Shown here piece by piece: positions 14,574 through 22,062 of a stretch of DNA of 30,280 nucleotides; positions within the stretch are counted from its first letter, which is position 1, and each line of letters starts with the position of its first letter. Below the pieces are notes generated by a model, which was not told the origin of the DNA, did not search any database, and saw only the letters and a list, made by a program, of their open reading frames with translations. Both the position numbers and the translations under genes were made by a program. Source of the stretch: a virus; the IMG/VR virus record IMGVR_UViG_3300006875_000094, positions 1-30,280 of that record. One strand, given 5' to 3'.

Positions 14574-14966
14574 TCAGTTGTTCCGGTAGTCTAGGCCATC
14601 CTGGCCAAAGTTCAGGTTATCCCAGAATGATTTAGGTTGTTTCTTCTCAGCTGGTGCAGGTGACTCGCCTGATTTGAGATCACGGATCCCTATCAATTCA
14701 CCATAATGCGTAGTGAGATTTTCATCTGGCAGTGCAGCAGAGATGATATGGTCCTTGCGAATCATGTGCACACGAGTAGCAGAACCTAAGAACCAATCTG
14801 AGTAAAACGTTGAGGCCTTGATGCCATCAGCACTCTTTTCGGTGATCACATTGATGATGTACGGATCTTTGATGAGAAGATTCTTGTCAGTATCCGAAAC
14901 AACCTGGCAGATCACCGTTTCTCCGGAGACCAGTTTAAGAACTACTCCGATGTCGTCGAATGTCAT
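14574..14966 (-). CDS. Small beta-rich, possibly Sm-like protein between uvsW and gene 55
   Basis: 130 aa. The N-terminal 85 residues look like a small beta-barrel (VVLKLVSGETVICQVVSDTD, LLIKDPYIINVI, RVHMIRKDHIISAALPD). This is reminiscent of Sm-like/LSm proteins of phages, which start with a LxSGE..V turn. A Pro/Lys linker and a conserved-looking aromatic/acidic tail (SFWDNLNFGQDGLDY) follow. The ATG overlaps the uvsW stop (ATGA), so it is coupled to the helicase. I do not know its function; RNA binding or a protein-protein adaptor are possibilities only. Confidence 0.72.
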   Translation of the reverse strand: MTFDDIGVVLKLVSGETVICQVVSDTDKNLLIKDPYIINVITEKSADGIKASTFYSDWFLGSATRVHMIRKDHIISAALPDENLTTHYGELIGIRDLKSGESPAPAEKKQPKSFWDNLNFGQDGLDYRNN

Positions 14967-16492
14967 TGAATTGGTACCTCGTGGATCTTAAATGTGAATT
15001 TCTCTGAGCCGTACAGTTTGATTCTCTCGGCAGCGTGGTTCAGCGTGTAATTTCTATGTTTCTTCCAGTGAAGATCATCAGCGATGTCAAACACCTTTGT
15101 GGGTCTTCCATCATCTGATTTTCTGAGGCCTCTGCCGATTGACTGAAGTATTCTTATTTGAGATTTGGATGGTGACGCGAAGATGATGTTGTGCAGGTTT
15201 CTGATATTTATACCGGTGGAAAACGTACCCATGGATGCCACAATGATCGCATCCTTCTCCTTCTCAGTGATGGCACGGATTCTTTCACGCTCATCGGTTT
15301 CAACGTCACCAGAAACGAAGAACAGTTGACGAGTCCTACGAGGGAGTTCGTTGAGCTTCTCGTCGATCATCTGGTACAACGGTTTGCCATGTTTCTCCAC
15401 GTAGTTGTACAGGATCAGGGTATTTCCATCCTGAGCCATAGCGAGATTTCGAATGAACTTATTTCTTCCCTGGTGACCTATGATAAAGTCGATCTCCTGC
15501 TGGTAATCGTATTTCTTTGTGTCCTGACAAACCAGATCGGAATACTTCATGAGCAGAACATCGATCGAGAGTTGTGCCAGAGCATTCGAATCCATCAGCT
15601 CCTTCGTGGTCGTGACACGGTGAACTGGGCCAAACAATCCCTCGAGAACTAATTTATGAGTCTGTGTGCCATCCAAGGTTCCGGTCGTACCGATACGGTA
15701 CTTGGCATCCCGTAACTTTTCCATGATGGAACTCAACGATTTTGCCTTGAACGTGTGTGCCTCGTCTCCCACGACCATTCCGTATGGTTCGAACCACCGA
15801 GCATCCATCTTGTAGATGGACTGCCAGGTCGTAATGACCACACGAGAGTTGATATCCATCTTTTCTTTGCCGGAGTAGATTCGATGGCACTCCGTCTCAT
15901 TGTCCCAGCTCTCGTCCAGAGTTGAATAGTCCTTGAAGTCGGTGAACATCTGTTCGACCAGGGACGTTGTCGGGACGATGAGCAAAACCTTTTTAGATGG
16001 ATTCTCCTCCAGGAAATACCGGATCAGGCAGTAGATGATGAGCGATTTACCGGATGCTGTAGGACTGAGCAGAAGAGAACGGTAATGAACCAGCGCGTGA
16101 TGAATCGCCTCGAGCTGGTAGTCTCGGGGCTCGATCGCTTTTCCGTTAGCATAAAGCTGTAAGGTATCCGTAAAGGTCTTGACAGCATCCAGATCTAGAT
16201 ACGCCTGGGCATCGGCTCTTCCGTAGTAATCAGAATCGACGTGCTCGAGCGTGCAACCACGAACCTCTGCAAATTCATCGAGGTATGGTATCAGGCCCCC
16301 GTACAGCGTCTTGGCTCGAGAATCGAACAAACGGATCTTGCCATCCCAGAACTTGTTCTTGTAGGCCGGCATGAACTTTGCCCCTGGGACCATAAATGTA
16401 AAAAAATCTGTTAATTCATATGCAGTAGATGGTTCGCATTCGATGGTTACAAACACTTCATTCTTCTTTTTAACTTTGAGAATTTCAGACAT
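14963..16492 (-). CDS. uvsW: UvsW-like ATP-dependent DNA/RNA helicase
   Basis: SF2 helicase that in T4 unwinds branched recombination intermediates and R-loops, shutting off origin replication; 509 aa (T4 UvsW about 500). The N-terminal domain (1-100) carries aromatic and basic patches for DNA binding. PRDYQLEAIHH is the Q-like motif near 122. Walker A PTASGKS is at 144-150, motif II GDEAH near 242, motif III GTTGTL near 268, and motif VI QSIGRGLRKS near 448. The 5' end overlaps the homing endonuclease stop by 8 nt. In T4 it is a late gene. A perfect TATAAATA lies inside it (15205-15212), but at a coding position (TGINIRN) that could be chance. Confidence 0.95.
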   Translation of the reverse strand: MSEILKVKKKNEVFVTIECEPSTAYELTDFFTFMVPGAKFMPAYKNKFWDGKIRLFDSRAKTLYGGLIPYLDEFAEVRGCTLEHVDSDYYGRADAQAYLDLDAVKTFTDTLQLYANGKAIEPRDYQLEAIHHALVHYRSLLLSPTASGKSLIIYCLIRYFLEENPSKKVLLIVPTTSLVEQMFTDFKDYSTLDESWDNETECHRIYSGKEKMDINSRVVITTWQSIYKMDARWFEPYGMVVGDEAHTFKAKSLSSIMEKLRDAKYRIGTTGTLDGTQTHKLVLEGLFGPVHRVTTTKELMDSNALAQLSIDVLLMKYSDLVCQDTKKYDYQQEIDFIIGHQGRNKFIRNLAMAQDGNTLILYNYVEKHGKPLYQMIDEKLNELPRRTRQLFFVSGDVETDERERIRAITEKEKDAIIVASMGTFSTGINIRNLHNIIFASPSKSQIRILQSIGRGLRKSDDGRPTKVFDIADDLHWKKHRNYTLNHAAERIKLYGSEKFTFKIHEVPIQ

Positions 16493-17069
16493 GTTTGGTG
16501 GCTTTTCCAGATTTTACCCATGATGATATTGTTGAAGGAGCCACGCCCAATAATTTAGCGGCTTCTCTTCCAGACGAATACGTGACACCATCTATCGTGA
16601 CGCTTTTAGATATGGCTTTAGCTTTTTTCTGCTTGTGTTCTTTAGATTGCTTGGTTCCCAATACTGCTAGTCTAGCAGCTTCAGTCGCCCCGGTTTTAAC
16701 AAAGTTTATTCCCTTGCGTTTTAGCGTCTCGCTTATTTTTTTCTTACGTTCTTCTGTCACAGGTCTTCCCGCTCCACTTCCGCCGTAGGAATAATTATAT
16801 CCGTGCCCGTCATAGGCATGGGAATTTTGCTGCCTGATATGGAATTCTTCCAGAACACGAAGTGTATACTCCTGATCATTGCTCTCTTCTAGGATTTGCC
16901 AATCGAAGGCATCCTTGCCGTATTTTGCAATTGCTCTGTGGAAGTGCCACTGCGGATCACGCTCGGCTTCCCACAGATGCTGGTTTTTTCTACGTTCAAA
17001 ATTATCAGTGTAGCCAACATATTTCTTTCCGTTAATCCGATTGGTTGCGCAGTAAATGAAGAAGGGCAT
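16485..17069 (-). CDS. GIY-YIG homing endonuclease with NUMOD-type DNA-binding repeats
   Basis: 194 aa free-standing homing endonuclease. The nuclease domain has FIYC (in place of GIY) at 4-7, KYVGYT at 16-21, catalytic-type arginines in FERRKN (26-27) and a glutamate in LEEFHI (74-75), ending GYNYSYGG. A NUMOD3-like segment follows (GRPVTEERKKKISETLKR). Then comes a NUMOD1/IENR1-like helix-turn-helix (TIDGVTYSSGREAAKLLGVA). It separates uvsY from uvsW, genes that are close neighbours in T4. Its DNA looks richer in A/T than the flanking genes, which fits recent entry. TATAAATA ends 5 nt before its ATG at 17069. No intron boundaries are visible, so it probably targets an intergenic or adjacent gene site in related phages. 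Confidence 0.9.
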   Translation of the reverse strand: MPFFIYCATNRINGKKYVGYTDNFERRKNQHLWEAERDPQWHFHRAIAKYGKDAFDWQILEESNDQEYTLRVLEEFHIRQQNSHAYDGHGYNYSYGGSGAGRPVTEERKKKISETLKRKGINFVKTGATEAARLAVLGTKQSKEHKQKKAKAISKSVTIDGVTYSSGREAAKLLGVAPSTISSWVKSGKATKHV

Positions 17070-17074
17070 AAGTG

Positions 17075-17082
17075 TATTTATA
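17075..17082 (-). promoter_or_regulatory. Late promoter-like TATAAATA before the homing endonuclease
   Basis: Perfect match to the T4 late consensus on the minus strand, ending 5 nt before the ATG at 17069. The predicted transcription start therefore falls on the start codon. Late-only expression is typical of free-standing T4 homing endonucleases. Confidence 0.6.
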
Positions 17083-17098
17083 CCCAGGATGTTTTACC

Positions 17099-17545
17099 TC
17101 AGACACCGCTCGTGAACTTTTTCCATTCGATCATATTTTTTATATGGCTATGCCGCCACTTCACGGAGTCTAGGATCTCCTGAAGAGTTTCGACCAAAGT
17201 CTTGAGGTAAATGATCTGAGCCTCTGACTTCTGCAGTTCAGGATCAGAATTGAAGTAGTAGTCCATGTCGGACTTCATGATCTTCAGGCCATTGAATGGA
17301 TCGTACGGCCAACCATACTTGTCGATGGTCTCCTTGTCTAGCTTGCCGTTGAAGTGAAGCCACTTGTCTCGCAGCAGAGTCTTCTGGTCAAGCTCAAACT
17401 TCTTCAATCTGAGCTTAGCGGTTGACAGGAGCTCCAGATATTTCGCATGCAGTCGGGCGGTTTGTTTTGACGCCTCATCGAGGTTTAGGTCATCGATGAC
17501 GGAATCTTTTTTCCACATCTCGTGGATCTCTTCAATGTTGATCAT
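17099..17545 (-). CDS. uvsY: UvsY-like recombination mediator
   Basis: UvsY loads the UvsX recombinase onto gp32-coated single-stranded DNA. This protein is 148 aa (T4: 137) and mostly helical. Family features are the opening IEEIHEMWKKDSVIDDLNLD (T4 LQEELKKDVFID), a central LHAKYLELLSTAKLRLKK helix, a KTLLRDKW basic segment, and the ending RHSHIKNMIEWKKFTSG (T4 AIKHIQDMRAFEAGK). It lies upstream of uvsW with the homing endonuclease in between. There is no clear Shine-Dalgarno sequence; TATATT stands just before the start. UvsX is not in the window. Confidence 0.92.
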   Translation of the reverse strand: MINIEEIHEMWKKDSVIDDLNLDEASKQTARLHAKYLELLSTAKLRLKKFELDQKTLLRDKWLHFNGKLDKETIDKYGWPYDPFNGLKIMKSDMDYYFNSDPELQKSEAQIIYLKTLVETLQEILDSVKWRHSHIKNMIEWKKFTSGV

Positions 17546-17571
17546 AATATAATGGACTGTAAGTATCTATC

Positions 17572-18039
17572 TTACTTCAGAAAGTAGAAATGGGAATACT
17601 GAAATGAGGCATCAGCGATGACATACTCCACGTCAGTGTTCTGCGTATGGAAGTCGATTGCTCCGATCGAGACTGGAAATGCCTCAACAAATCGAACCTG
17701 GCGTATCACATTGTTGCTGCTGGTCAGAATGTGCAGAGTGATATCGTACGCGTTGATTGTGCCGGTGTTCGCGTTATCCACCATCCAGTTAAACAGCTCG
17801 ATGTAATTATCCATGTTCTCCGTGACCATGTATCGGATATCTAGTGGTGCATAGATCACCTTTTCTCCGGGATATGAGTTCTGTTTATTACGAAATGGGG
17901 AATTTGCCTCGGTGGCAGAAACAGAAGGCAGAGGCGAGGAAATGCAGAAGTACTCGGTATTTGAAAACTTGGTCGAGTCGATCGTCAGCTTGAACCCGTT
18001 CGGGGACAGCAGGTTTTTATTCAGCGTGAGATTGTTCAT
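17572..18039 (-). CDS. Tail-tube-like virion protein (gp19/gp54 superfamily)
   Basis: 155 aa, starting at ATG 18039 (MNNLTLNKNLLS). The frame opens six codons earlier with a GTG at 18057 that lies in the T tract of a terminator, so I reject that start. The core SYPGEKVIYAPLDIRYMV, followed by DNYIELFNWMVD, and the final EYVIADASFQYSHF strand match the tail-tube fold seen in gp19, gp48 and gp54 and in tube-like proteins of marine T4-like phages. It could be a minor tube or initiator protein or the phage's gp3-position tail protein; I cannot decide. It has its own late-type element (GATAAATA) 5 nt before the ATG and follows the gp23 terminator. Confidence 0.72.
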   Translation of the reverse strand: MNNLTLNKNLLSPNGFKLTIDSTKFSNTEYFCISSPLPSVSATEANSPFRNKQNSYPGEKVIYAPLDIRYMVTENMDNYIELFNWMVDNANTGTINAYDITLHILTSSNNVIRQVRFVEAFPVSIGAIDFHTQNTDVEYVIADASFQYSHFYFLK

Positions 18040-18044
18040 GCCAT

Positions 18045-18052
18045 TATTTATC
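18045..18052 (-). promoter_or_regulatory. Late-promoter-like GATAAATA before the tail-tube-like gene
   Basis: One mismatch to TATAAATA on the minus strand. It lies between the gp23 terminator and the ATG at 18039, with 5 nt to the start codon, so a transcript starting from it would have essentially no leader. Confidence 0.5.
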
Positions 18053-18057
18053 GTCAC

Positions 18058-18086
18058 AAAAAGAGGGCCCCCTTTCGAGGGCCCTC
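18058..18086 (-). terminator. Rho-independent terminator after the major capsid gene
   Basis: On the minus strand an 8-bp perfect stem, GAGGGCCC paired with GGGCCCTC, has an 8-nt loop and is followed by five T. It lies 31 nt after the gene 23 stop and ends the capsid transcript. Confidence 0.92.
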
Positions 18087-18117
18087 AATTAGTGTATCAG
18101 TTACTTCGGCTGACGTA

Positions 18118-19446
18118 TTAGACGTCGAGCAGGTCAGTGACCTTGAAGATACGGAAGTAACGGTTGGCGCGGTTGGTTCCGAGACCGTTGTCGGTCTGGG
18201 TTCCAGCGACTGTGGCCTCAGCAAACGGATTGGCGACCATGCCGTAGCGGGTCTTGAATCCGATGCGTGGCTGGAAGTCGGACTGACCGACTGCGCGGAC
18301 CATCGTGAGTGGCACGTATGGGGCGTAGAAGAGTCCAGCGTCGTATGGGTTCGTTCCACGATATCCAACCGTGACATAGTCATCGGTAGCATATGGATCG
18401 ATGTAAACCTTGGTGCGACCATTGAGAACACCAGCGAAGGTGTTGCCAGTGTCGTCAACCTCGAGGTTCGTGCTCAGGGCAGGAGCATAATCCAGCACGC
18501 CGGCAGCGGCGAGGGCTGTTGCAACGTCGGATGAGCAGAGGATGAAGTTACCCTTACCACGGCGTGTTGCCTTGGCGATCTGGTTGGCTTCGCGCTCGAT
18601 CTGAACGAGGAGACCCTTGAACTTTTCAACGTTCCAACGACCATCAGCATCGGTCTTCAGCGAGAAGGTACCGGCGGCTGTGATATTGGAGCTCTGGGCG
18701 CCAAGGATGGCCTTGACGTTGATCGTGCGGATAACTTCGCGATTGATTTCAGCGAGGATTTCAGCCGAGAGGATGTTGGCGAGCTCGGACTCAGCATCGA
18801 GACCGTGAACGGCCTTGAGGTCCTGAGCGAGTTCCATTGTGTATTCGGCCTTCAGAGCGCGTGAACGAGCTGTGACGGTAGCCTTCTCGATCGAGAATGC
18901 CATTTCGCCGAAAGCAGAACCGGTGTTACCGAGAGCTTCAGCAGAAGCTGTCGTAATTGCGCGACCAACAACGAAGTCATCAGCGATTGTGTCGGCTGGT
19001 GTGGTGTCGGTGCCAGGAAGTGAGGAAGAGCTTCCGCCCTGTGTTCCTGAACCTGAGAATCCGGAATTAGCTTCGTTGAAGAGAGCTTCAGTTCCACCTT
19101 GTGTGGAGTACTTGCTCTTCATAGCGAAGATCAGTCCGGTAGGACCGCTCATTGGCTGGACGCCAGCGATATCATAAGCGATCAGGTTTGGCATCGAGCG
19201 ACGAACGAGGCTGATGAGGATTGGATCCCAGTTAGCCAGATTGCCTGTTCCACCAGTGGTGGCGTTGGCTGCTGTCTCGGTGATGGCCTGGAAGCTTGAC
19301 TGCGCACGCTCTTCGCGGAGGGCGCGCTCTTGCTGCTCGAGGATGACTGCGGTAACTGCCTTGCGGTAGTTATCCTTGATGGAAGGCAGATCCTTGTGCT
19401 CAAGGATTGGTGCCCACTTCTTTTGTAGGTTTTCTGAGTTGAACAT
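18118..19446 (-). CDS. 23: Major capsid protein (T4 gp23-like)
   Basis: HK97-fold shell protein, 442 aa (T4: 521). The compact size is like that of marine T4-like phages. N-terminal delta region about residues 1-57: MFNSENLQKKWAPILEH, the usual opening of gp23. AITE (54-57) fits the gp21 cleavage rule (I/L)xE, so the mature protein probably starts near T58 (TAANATTGG). Further family marks are LIAYDIAGVQPMSGPTGLIF near 88, and FYAPYVPLTMVRAVGQSDF with QPRIGFKTRYGMVANPF near the C-terminus. The start has a clear TTAGGAG ribosome binding site. A terminator follows. Vertex protein gp24 is not seen, as in other members that may use gp23 alone or another vertex protein. Confidence 0.97.
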   Translation of the reverse strand: MFNSENLQKKWAPILEHKDLPSIKDNYRKAVTAVILEQQERALREERAQSSFQAITETAANATTGGTGNLANWDPILISLVRRSMPNLIAYDIAGVQPMSGPTGLIFAMKSKYSTQGGTEALFNEANSGFSGSGTQGGSSSSLPGTDTTPADTIADDFVVGRAITTASAEALGNTGSAFGEMAFSIEKATVTARSRALKAEYTMELAQDLKAVHGLDAESELANILSAEILAEINREVIRTINVKAILGAQSSNITAAGTFSLKTDADGRWNVEKFKGLLVQIEREANQIAKATRRGKGNFILCSSDVATALAAAGVLDYAPALSTNLEVDDTGNTFAGVLNGRTKVYIDPYATDDYVTVGYRGTNPYDAGLFYAPYVPLTMVRAVGQSDFQPRIGFKTRYGMVANPFAEATVAGTQTDNGLGTNRANRYFRIFKVTDLLDV

Positions 19447-19485
19447 TTTTGTAATTACTCCTAACTGTGTGTGCGTGTTACGCTG

Positions 19486-19501
19486 AAAGCCTTATGGCTT
19501 T
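19486..19501 (-). repeat. Small hairpin at the gene 22 stop codon
   Basis: AAAGCC and GGCTTT flank a 4-nt loop that contains the TAA stop of gene 22. The stem is 6 bp with no T tract. It may mark mRNA processing between scaffold and capsid genes; the effect is unknown. Confidence 0.4.
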
Positions 19502-20877
19502 ACTGTGCGTGAAATTGCTGCGGAAGCGGCGGCCATGAGTGGGCTGAGTTCAGCATCCTCTGTGATCGTCGATTCTACCGCGGTTTGGGTTGTTTGGGAC
19601 TTAACAGCTGGCTTGCGGAAGTATGACTCCTTGATGCTCTGGACCTTCTTTGTGAAGACCTCAGCGTTCTCGAAATCAACATCCTCAACTAGCGAAACGA
19701 GTTTGGCAGCCTCTGTTGAAGCCAGGTCCTTCGAAGCCTCTGCGATCACTTGCGTGCGCTCGAGCTTAGCGACTGACTCTGTGAGCTTCATGTTAGACTC
19801 TGTGGCCTTGAGCAGTTGTTCCTCAAGCTTGGAAACTTCCGTGTTGAGTGTATCAACCAGGTTTTCCTTGCCCTCTGGGACCTCGATGTATGATTCAGTG
19901 AAGACGTTCTTCAACGCTCCAATGAAGTTCTCGGCGATCTCAGTACGGAGTCCGGACTCGACTGCAACCTTGTTCTCTTCCATCCAGGTCTGAACAACAT
20001 AGTTCAGATAAGAATCAACCTTCTCGGCCAGCTGAGTGGTCACCGTGGCGACTTCCTCGTTCAGGCGAGCGTTGTAATTCTTCTCGATGAGAGCGACTTC
20101 GGATGCTACCTTTGTCTTGACTGCGGATTCGAACAGACTTGAGGCCTTCGAACGGAAATCCTCGGTGAGTGACTTTTCAGCCTGCAGAAGAACCTTCAGT
20201 GACTCATTGGTCTCGTCTTTGTCTTCTTCCTCTCCGTCATTTTCCTGTTCACCGGCATCGTCTGTCTCTGTCTCAGTTTCCTTTTCAGCCTCGCCATTTT
20301 CTTGGCCAGGCATATCGGAAGGCTGAGCTTCTGCTGCAGGATACTGGACCTCATCGGCACCAGGATCTCCAGCGGCTTCCTTCTTCTCGTCTTTATCGGT
20401 GCTATTGTCACCCGTCTGCATTGGAGATGGCTCCTCAGCTTTCGGTGGCAGTGCTGGGTTTGCCAGCGTACTGTAGACATTAGCGACCTCTTCGGTCTTC
20501 ATGTTGACTAACTGTTGGTATACGGCATTGATGAGACCTGCCTTCGTCTTTGGAGGTTCGGCTGTTGGTGCTGCATTAGCTGCAGCATCAGCGGCGGCTT
20601 GCGCCTTCTTCTGCTCCTCTGGTTCATCGACCTTTCCAGGTCCCTGACCGACGTGGTCTTCCTTGCCGGCCTCTGCAGGAGCAGAACCGTCAATGGCGCT
20701 CTTAGTCTCGGCATTTGCCTTTACGGCATCCGTGGCCTCTGAGCCTGTCTCATCTTTCTTTTGGGATGACTCTTCACCCGAAACTGCAACCTCTTCAACG
20801 AGTCCATCCTTGCGTAGTTCCTCAACAGTGATGTCTTCGATCAGATCGAATTGACCTTTCTTGATTTTCTTAGACAT
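19492..20877 (-). CDS. 22: Prohead scaffold protein (T4 gp22-like, enlarged)
   Basis: Internal scaffold of the prohead, degraded by gp21 during maturation. 461 aa, much longer than T4 gp22 (269). Residues 1-235 are extremely acidic and low in complexity (repeats of E, D, K, A, P, such as EKETETETDDAGEQ). The rest (from about 240) is a long helical coiled-coil region (LLQAEKSLTEDFRSKA, EVSKLEEQLLKATESNMKLT) like the T4 core domain. The ending is AASAAISRTVKP. Position between genes 21 and 23 is conserved. The acidic N-terminal half is the unusual part, and could be the source of internal acidic peptides. The start has no Shine-Dalgarno sequence; coupling with gene 21 is possible (27 nt gap). 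Confidence 0.88.
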   Translation of the reverse strand: MSKKIKKGQFDLIEDITVEELRKDGLVEEVAVSGEESSQKKDETGSEATDAVKANAETKSAIDGSAPAEAGKEDHVGQGPGKVDEPEEQKKAQAAADAAANAAPTAEPPKTKAGLINAVYQQLVNMKTEEVANVYSTLANPALPPKAEEPSPMQTGDNSTDKDEKKEAAGDPGADEVQYPAAEAQPSDMPGQENGEAEKETETETDDAGEQENDGEEEDKDETNESLKVLLQAEKSLTEDFRSKASSLFESAVKTKVASEVALIEKNYNARLNEEVATVTTQLAEKVDSYLNYVVQTWMEENKVAVESGLRTEIAENFIGALKNVFTESYIEVPEGKENLVDTLNTEVSKLEEQLLKATESNMKLTESVAKLERTQVIAEASKDLASTEAAKLVSLVEDVDFENAEVFTKKVQSIKESYFRKPAVKSQTTQTAVESTITEDAELSPLMAAASAAISRTVKP

Positions 20878-20904
20878 GTGTGCTGTGTACTACTAATGTA
20901 GCGG

Positions 20905-21555
20905 TTATAGTTTTGAGAGGAAATCATTCCAAACCTTCAGCTGCGCCTCTGCGAGACGCTGTGAAGATGCGTTCTTAATTTCAGTCTCATACTTTTCAAT
21001 TTGCTGAGCTTTCAGGACACCATTATCCCAGACCCATTCGACGCCCTCCATGATCCCGTTGACGAAAGCATCGGGAGCGGAAGGATCTTGAACGATGTCG
21101 ACGGTGGAGAGGATAAAATCATCCGAGACCTCCATGATTCCGTCTCTGCCCTGTTTCAGCGATCCCATACCACGAGTAGAGACACCTAACTGGACGCCGC
21201 CTTCGATTAAACCTTTCACGATCTTACCCATCGGCGTGTCTAGTATCAGTGCCTTTCCGACAACGTTGTTACCGTCCCACTTGAGTTCGGTAATACGATG
21301 TGAAACTTTATCCAGGTTGACCGTCGGGCCATCTGGGTGATTCAGCTCACCCACTGCACGGCCGGTACGAACCTGCTCATTGATGTACTTCTCAACCGCC
21401 GGCTTCAGTACCCCCAATGGGTAGCGGCGACGGTTGCGATTCGGCTTTTCAGCCTGCATGAAGACTCCCTCGAGACGGACCTTCTTGATTCCGCCCTCGG
21501 CGGCTTCGGTGATGTATTGTAGTCCTGAGTCGTTAAATTCGGTGACGAGTTTCAT
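20905..21555 (-). CDS. 21: Prohead maturation protease (T4 gp21-like)
   Basis: Serine protease of the herpesvirus-assemblin fold that cleaves scaffold and capsid proteins after (I/L)xE; 216 aa (T4: 212). Catalytic histidine H73 is in GELNHPDG and the catalytic serine S126 in GVSTRGMG; DIVQDPSAPDAFVN near 153 follows. ITE near residues 15-17 is a possible self-cleavage site. The N-terminal VFMQAEKPNRNRRRYPLGVL is conserved in the family. It lies 6 nt downstream of the prohead-core gene and 27 nt upstream of its substrate scaffold. Confidence 0.95.
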   Translation of the reverse strand: MKLVTEFNDSGLQYITEAAEGGIKKVRLEGVFMQAEKPNRNRRRYPLGVLKPAVEKYINEQVRTGRAVGELNHPDGPTVNLDKVSHRITELKWDGNNVVGKALILDTPMGKIVKGLIEGGVQLGVSTRGMGSLKQGRDGIMEVSDDFILSTVDIVQDPSAPDAFVNGIMEGVEWVWDNGVLKAQQIEKYETEIKNASSQRLAEAQLKVWNDFLSKL

Positions 21556-21561
21556 GCGAGA

Positions 21562-22017
21562 TTAGCAATTCCACTTCTTGAGGGCGAGAGCCTTGCGCGT
21601 CGGCTCACCGTTTGGTTTCTTCATAGGTCCCTTGACCCCAGACATACGTGCGCAGAAAGACTTGCGGCGGTTATACGCCTTGCTACCCTTCTTCAGTTCT
21701 GAAGGCTTCTTTGTGACTGGCGCCTGAAGATTTCCACCAGTCTTACGGTTGTAGTGGTCTCTTCCCTTTTGGGTCAGACCGCCAGTTGAGCTCTTGTGGC
21801 CCTTGGCGTCAACCGCTGCCTCATCAATAGCTTCTTCCTCAGAGAGTTCAACGGATTCTTCGACTGCCTGATTATAGATCTGACTTGCAACTGCCATCTT
21901 GCGGTCGTCCAGGGCAGCATTGATCTTCTCGGACATCGCACGGTTAAATGAATCCTGTGCGCCAGAGGCGTCACCGGTTCGTAGTGCATCGATCATCGAG
22001 TAAATATTGCTGCTCAT
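21562..22017 (-). CDS. Prohead core-like N-terminus with a DUF6321-like C-terminal domain
   Basis: 151 aa. Residues 1-55 (IYSMIDALRTGDASGAQ, AMSEKINAALDDRK) look like the prohead core proteins (gp67/gp68) normally found between genes 20 and 21. After an acidic stretch (EESVELSEEEAIDEAAVD), the C-terminal 75 residues (GGLTQKGRDHYNRKTGGNL, KPSELKKGSKAYNRRKSFC, PTRKALALKKWNC) match a small conserved basic phage/bacterial domain I know as DUF6321, of unknown role. LSE sites (57-59) would let gp21 release the basic C-terminal part. Preceded by a perfect TATAAATA 12 nt before the ATG. Confidence 0.78.
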   Translation of the reverse strand: MSSNIYSMIDALRTGDASGAQDSFNRAMSEKINAALDDRKMAVASQIYNQAVEESVELSEEEAIDEAAVDAKGHKSSTGGLTQKGRDHYNRKTGGNLQAPVTKKPSELKKGSKAYNRRKSFCARMSGVKGPMKKPNGEPTRKALALKKWNC

Positions 22018-22029
22018 TTTGCGTAGTCT

Positions 22030-22037
22030 TATTTATA
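22030..22037 (-). promoter_or_regulatory. Late promoter-like TATAAATA upstream of the prohead-core gene
   Basis: Perfect consensus on the minus strand, 12 nt before ATG 22017 and just after the gene 20 stop. It can drive the core-21-22-23 group up to the terminator at 18058. Confidence 0.62.
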
Positions 22038-22062
22038 GGTTGAAATGCCTTGACTCTAGGTA

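Noticed and set aside
15205-15212. Perfect TATAAATA on the minus strand inside uvsW
   Set aside because: It encodes part of the conserved TGINIRN helicase segment and lies about 240 nt from the next gene; a chance match is more likely than a promoter, though not excluded.
17546-18057. GTG 18057 as the start of the tail-tube-like gene
   Set aside because: It lies in the T tract of the gp23 terminator and has no ribosome site; the ATG at 18039 follows the late-type element and gives a better N-terminus.
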